Shown piece after piece: positions 63,144-64,000 of a DNA stretch of 64,000 nt. Source of the stretch: Sediminibacillus massiliensis (GTDB lineage: Bacteria > Bacillota > Bacilli > Bacillales > Amphibacillaceae); NCBI RefSeq assembly GCF_900156915.1, contig NZ_LT732535.1, forward strand, positions 451,120 to 515,119. The letters run 5' to 3'. Under the pieces are notes generated by a model that ran no database searches, was not told the DNA's origin, and saw only the letters and a list, made by a program, of their open reading frames with translations. Made by a program: the position numbers and the translations under genes. Within the stretch, counting starts at the first letter, position 1. Every line of letters starts with the position of its first letter.

Positions 63144-64000
63144 ATGAGAGCTATCACCCTGACAATGACTGCATTCGGCCCTTATAACAACGAACAAACC
63201 ATCGATTTTAGAGAACTTGGCAATGAATCTATTTTTCTAATTACGGGTCCTACCGGTGCAGGCAAAACTACTATTTTTGATGCTATTTGCTATGCTTTAT
63301 ATGGAAAAGCGAGTGGCAGCGATCGGGATCAGGATTCCCTAAGGAGTCACTTCGCAGAGGTAGGGAAGGCAACGGAAATAAGTTACACGTTTGCCTTAAA
63401 GGACAAAACATACAAAGTTATCAGAAATCCTAAACAGCTTAAACTGAAAGAACGAGGAGAAGGTTTTACCGAAGAACCCGCACGCGCCGTGATGTATGAA
63501 ATAGATGGGGAAGGACACAAGTTGGTCACTTCCAAAATCAAAGACGTCAATGACCTGATTGAGCAAAAGCTCGGTTTGGATTATGAGCAGTTTCGTAAGA
63601 TGATCATGATACCTCAAGGGGAATTCCGCAAACTAATTTCAGAGAATAGTAAGGAAAGAGAAGAAATACTACAAAAGATCTTCCGCACCCATTTTTACGA
63701 GCGGATAACAGAAGAATTCAAGAGACAATCAAAAGAACTGAAGGAATCCATCCGGCAATTGGACTGGCAGTTGGAACAAGAATTTTCTAAAATAAACTGG
63801 ATCCATTTCCAACCGGAAGAAATAGATTCTACGGAGAAAATTTTAGAAAAGCTGCAAGCGGAAATTAAAGAAACAGAGATAGCTCTGGATAAGGGACTCT
63901 CTGATCAAACAGAAAAGAAAAAGGAATTCAATAAAGCACAAGAAAAATATTATCAAGCAAAGCAACTATTGGATTTGTTCAACGAAAAAGAAAATCTTCT
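63144..64000 (+). CDS. sbcC: Nuclease SbcCD subunit C, N-terminal part (runs off the window)
   Basis: The first 285 residues are visible. MRAITLTMTAFGPYNNEQTIDF and the Walker A GPTGAGKTT near residue 39 identify the SMC-like ATPase. MIPQGEFRKLISENSKEREEIL is also a known SbcC mark, then a coiled coil begins. ATG 63144 is preferred to ATG 63138. The rest lies beyond 64000. Confidence 0.95.
   Translation, partial: MRAITLTMTAFGPYNNEQTIDFRELGNESIFLITGPTGAGKTTIFDAICYALYGKASGSDRDQDSLRSHFAEVGKATEISYTFALKDKTYKVIRNPKQLKLKERGEGFTEEPARAVMYEIDGEGHKLVTSKIKDVNDLIEQKLGLDYEQFRKMIMIPQGEFRKLISENSKEREEILQKIFRTHFYERITEEFKRQSKELKESIRQLDWQLEQEFSKINWIHFQPEEIDSTEKILEKLQAEIKETEIALDKGLSDQTEKKKEFNKAQEKYYQAKQLLDLFNEKENL

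Overview
The window is a chromosomal segment of an endospore-forming, low-GC Gram-positive bacterium of the family Bacillaceae. Gene order follows the spoIVA-hbs-mtrB-hepS-menG-hepT-ndk-aro ... qcrABC ... dapB ... asnS-dnaD-nth-ponA-recU ... rnpB region of Bacillus subtilis closely. Many proteins have acidic surfaces and tails, which would fit a moderately halophilic or alkaliphilic relative such as Virgibacillus, Oceanobacillus or Halobacillus, but the genus cannot be fixed from the sequence alone. Nearly all of the window is conserved core genome. No insertion sequence, prophage, tRNA or CRISPR array was found.

Layout. 1-3.1 kb: sporulation genes (end of a SpoVIF-type gene, yphE, yphF, spoIVA). 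3.4-7.2 kb: the nucleoid protein HU, the TRAP regulator, menaquinone side-chain and ring-methylation genes (hepS, menG, hepT) and ndk. 7.6-16.6 kb: a long aromatic amino acid operon (aroC, aroB, aroH, hisC, tyrA, aroA), one unrecognised gene, then ypiA and ypiB. 16.7-19.3 kb: ypiF and the menaquinol:cytochrome c reductase qcrABC, which uses the menaquinone made by the earlier genes. 19.4-34.4 kb: ypjA, ypjB, a membrane metallopeptidase, a YitT protein, then a dense run of overlapping genes (ypjD, dapB, mgsA, bshA, cca, birA, panBCD, dinG), a degenerate metallo-beta-lactamase-like secreted protein, ypmA and ypmB. 34.4-38.4 kb: aspB, asnS, dnaD, nth. 38.5-41.9 kb: ponA and recU on the minus strand. 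42-49.3 kb: yppC, small genes, yppE, cdd, a cotD-like spore coat gene, ypsA, gpsB, the RNase P RNA, an rRNA methyltransferase and carboxypeptidase M32. 49.3-54.3 kb: small membrane and lipoprotein genes, an SDR, the alkylpyrone pair bpsA-bpsB, an RNase H-like gene and a cold-shock gene. 54.6-55.6 kb: six near-identical tandem copies of a 178-bp noncoding unit. 55.7-64 kb: a DUF72 gene, ypgQ, an anthrax-lethal-factor-like secreted protease, thyA-dfrA, mobA, two tatA genes plus tatC, yozE, sbcD and the start of sbcC.

Most interesting points. The 178-bp hexameric array lies between the divergently transcribed cold-shock gene and the DUF72 gene. Two enzyme-like proteins (13.8 kb and 32.6 kb) appear to have lost their metal-binding residues. 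TRAP is retained although the trp operon is missing from its usual place between aroH and hisC. A lethal-factor-type protease is encoded next to housekeeping genes. A tatA-tatA-tatC cluster sits beside mobA, and the Rieske protein in the same window carries a twin-arginine signal. Function assignments rest on recalled family motifs and synteny; no database search was run.
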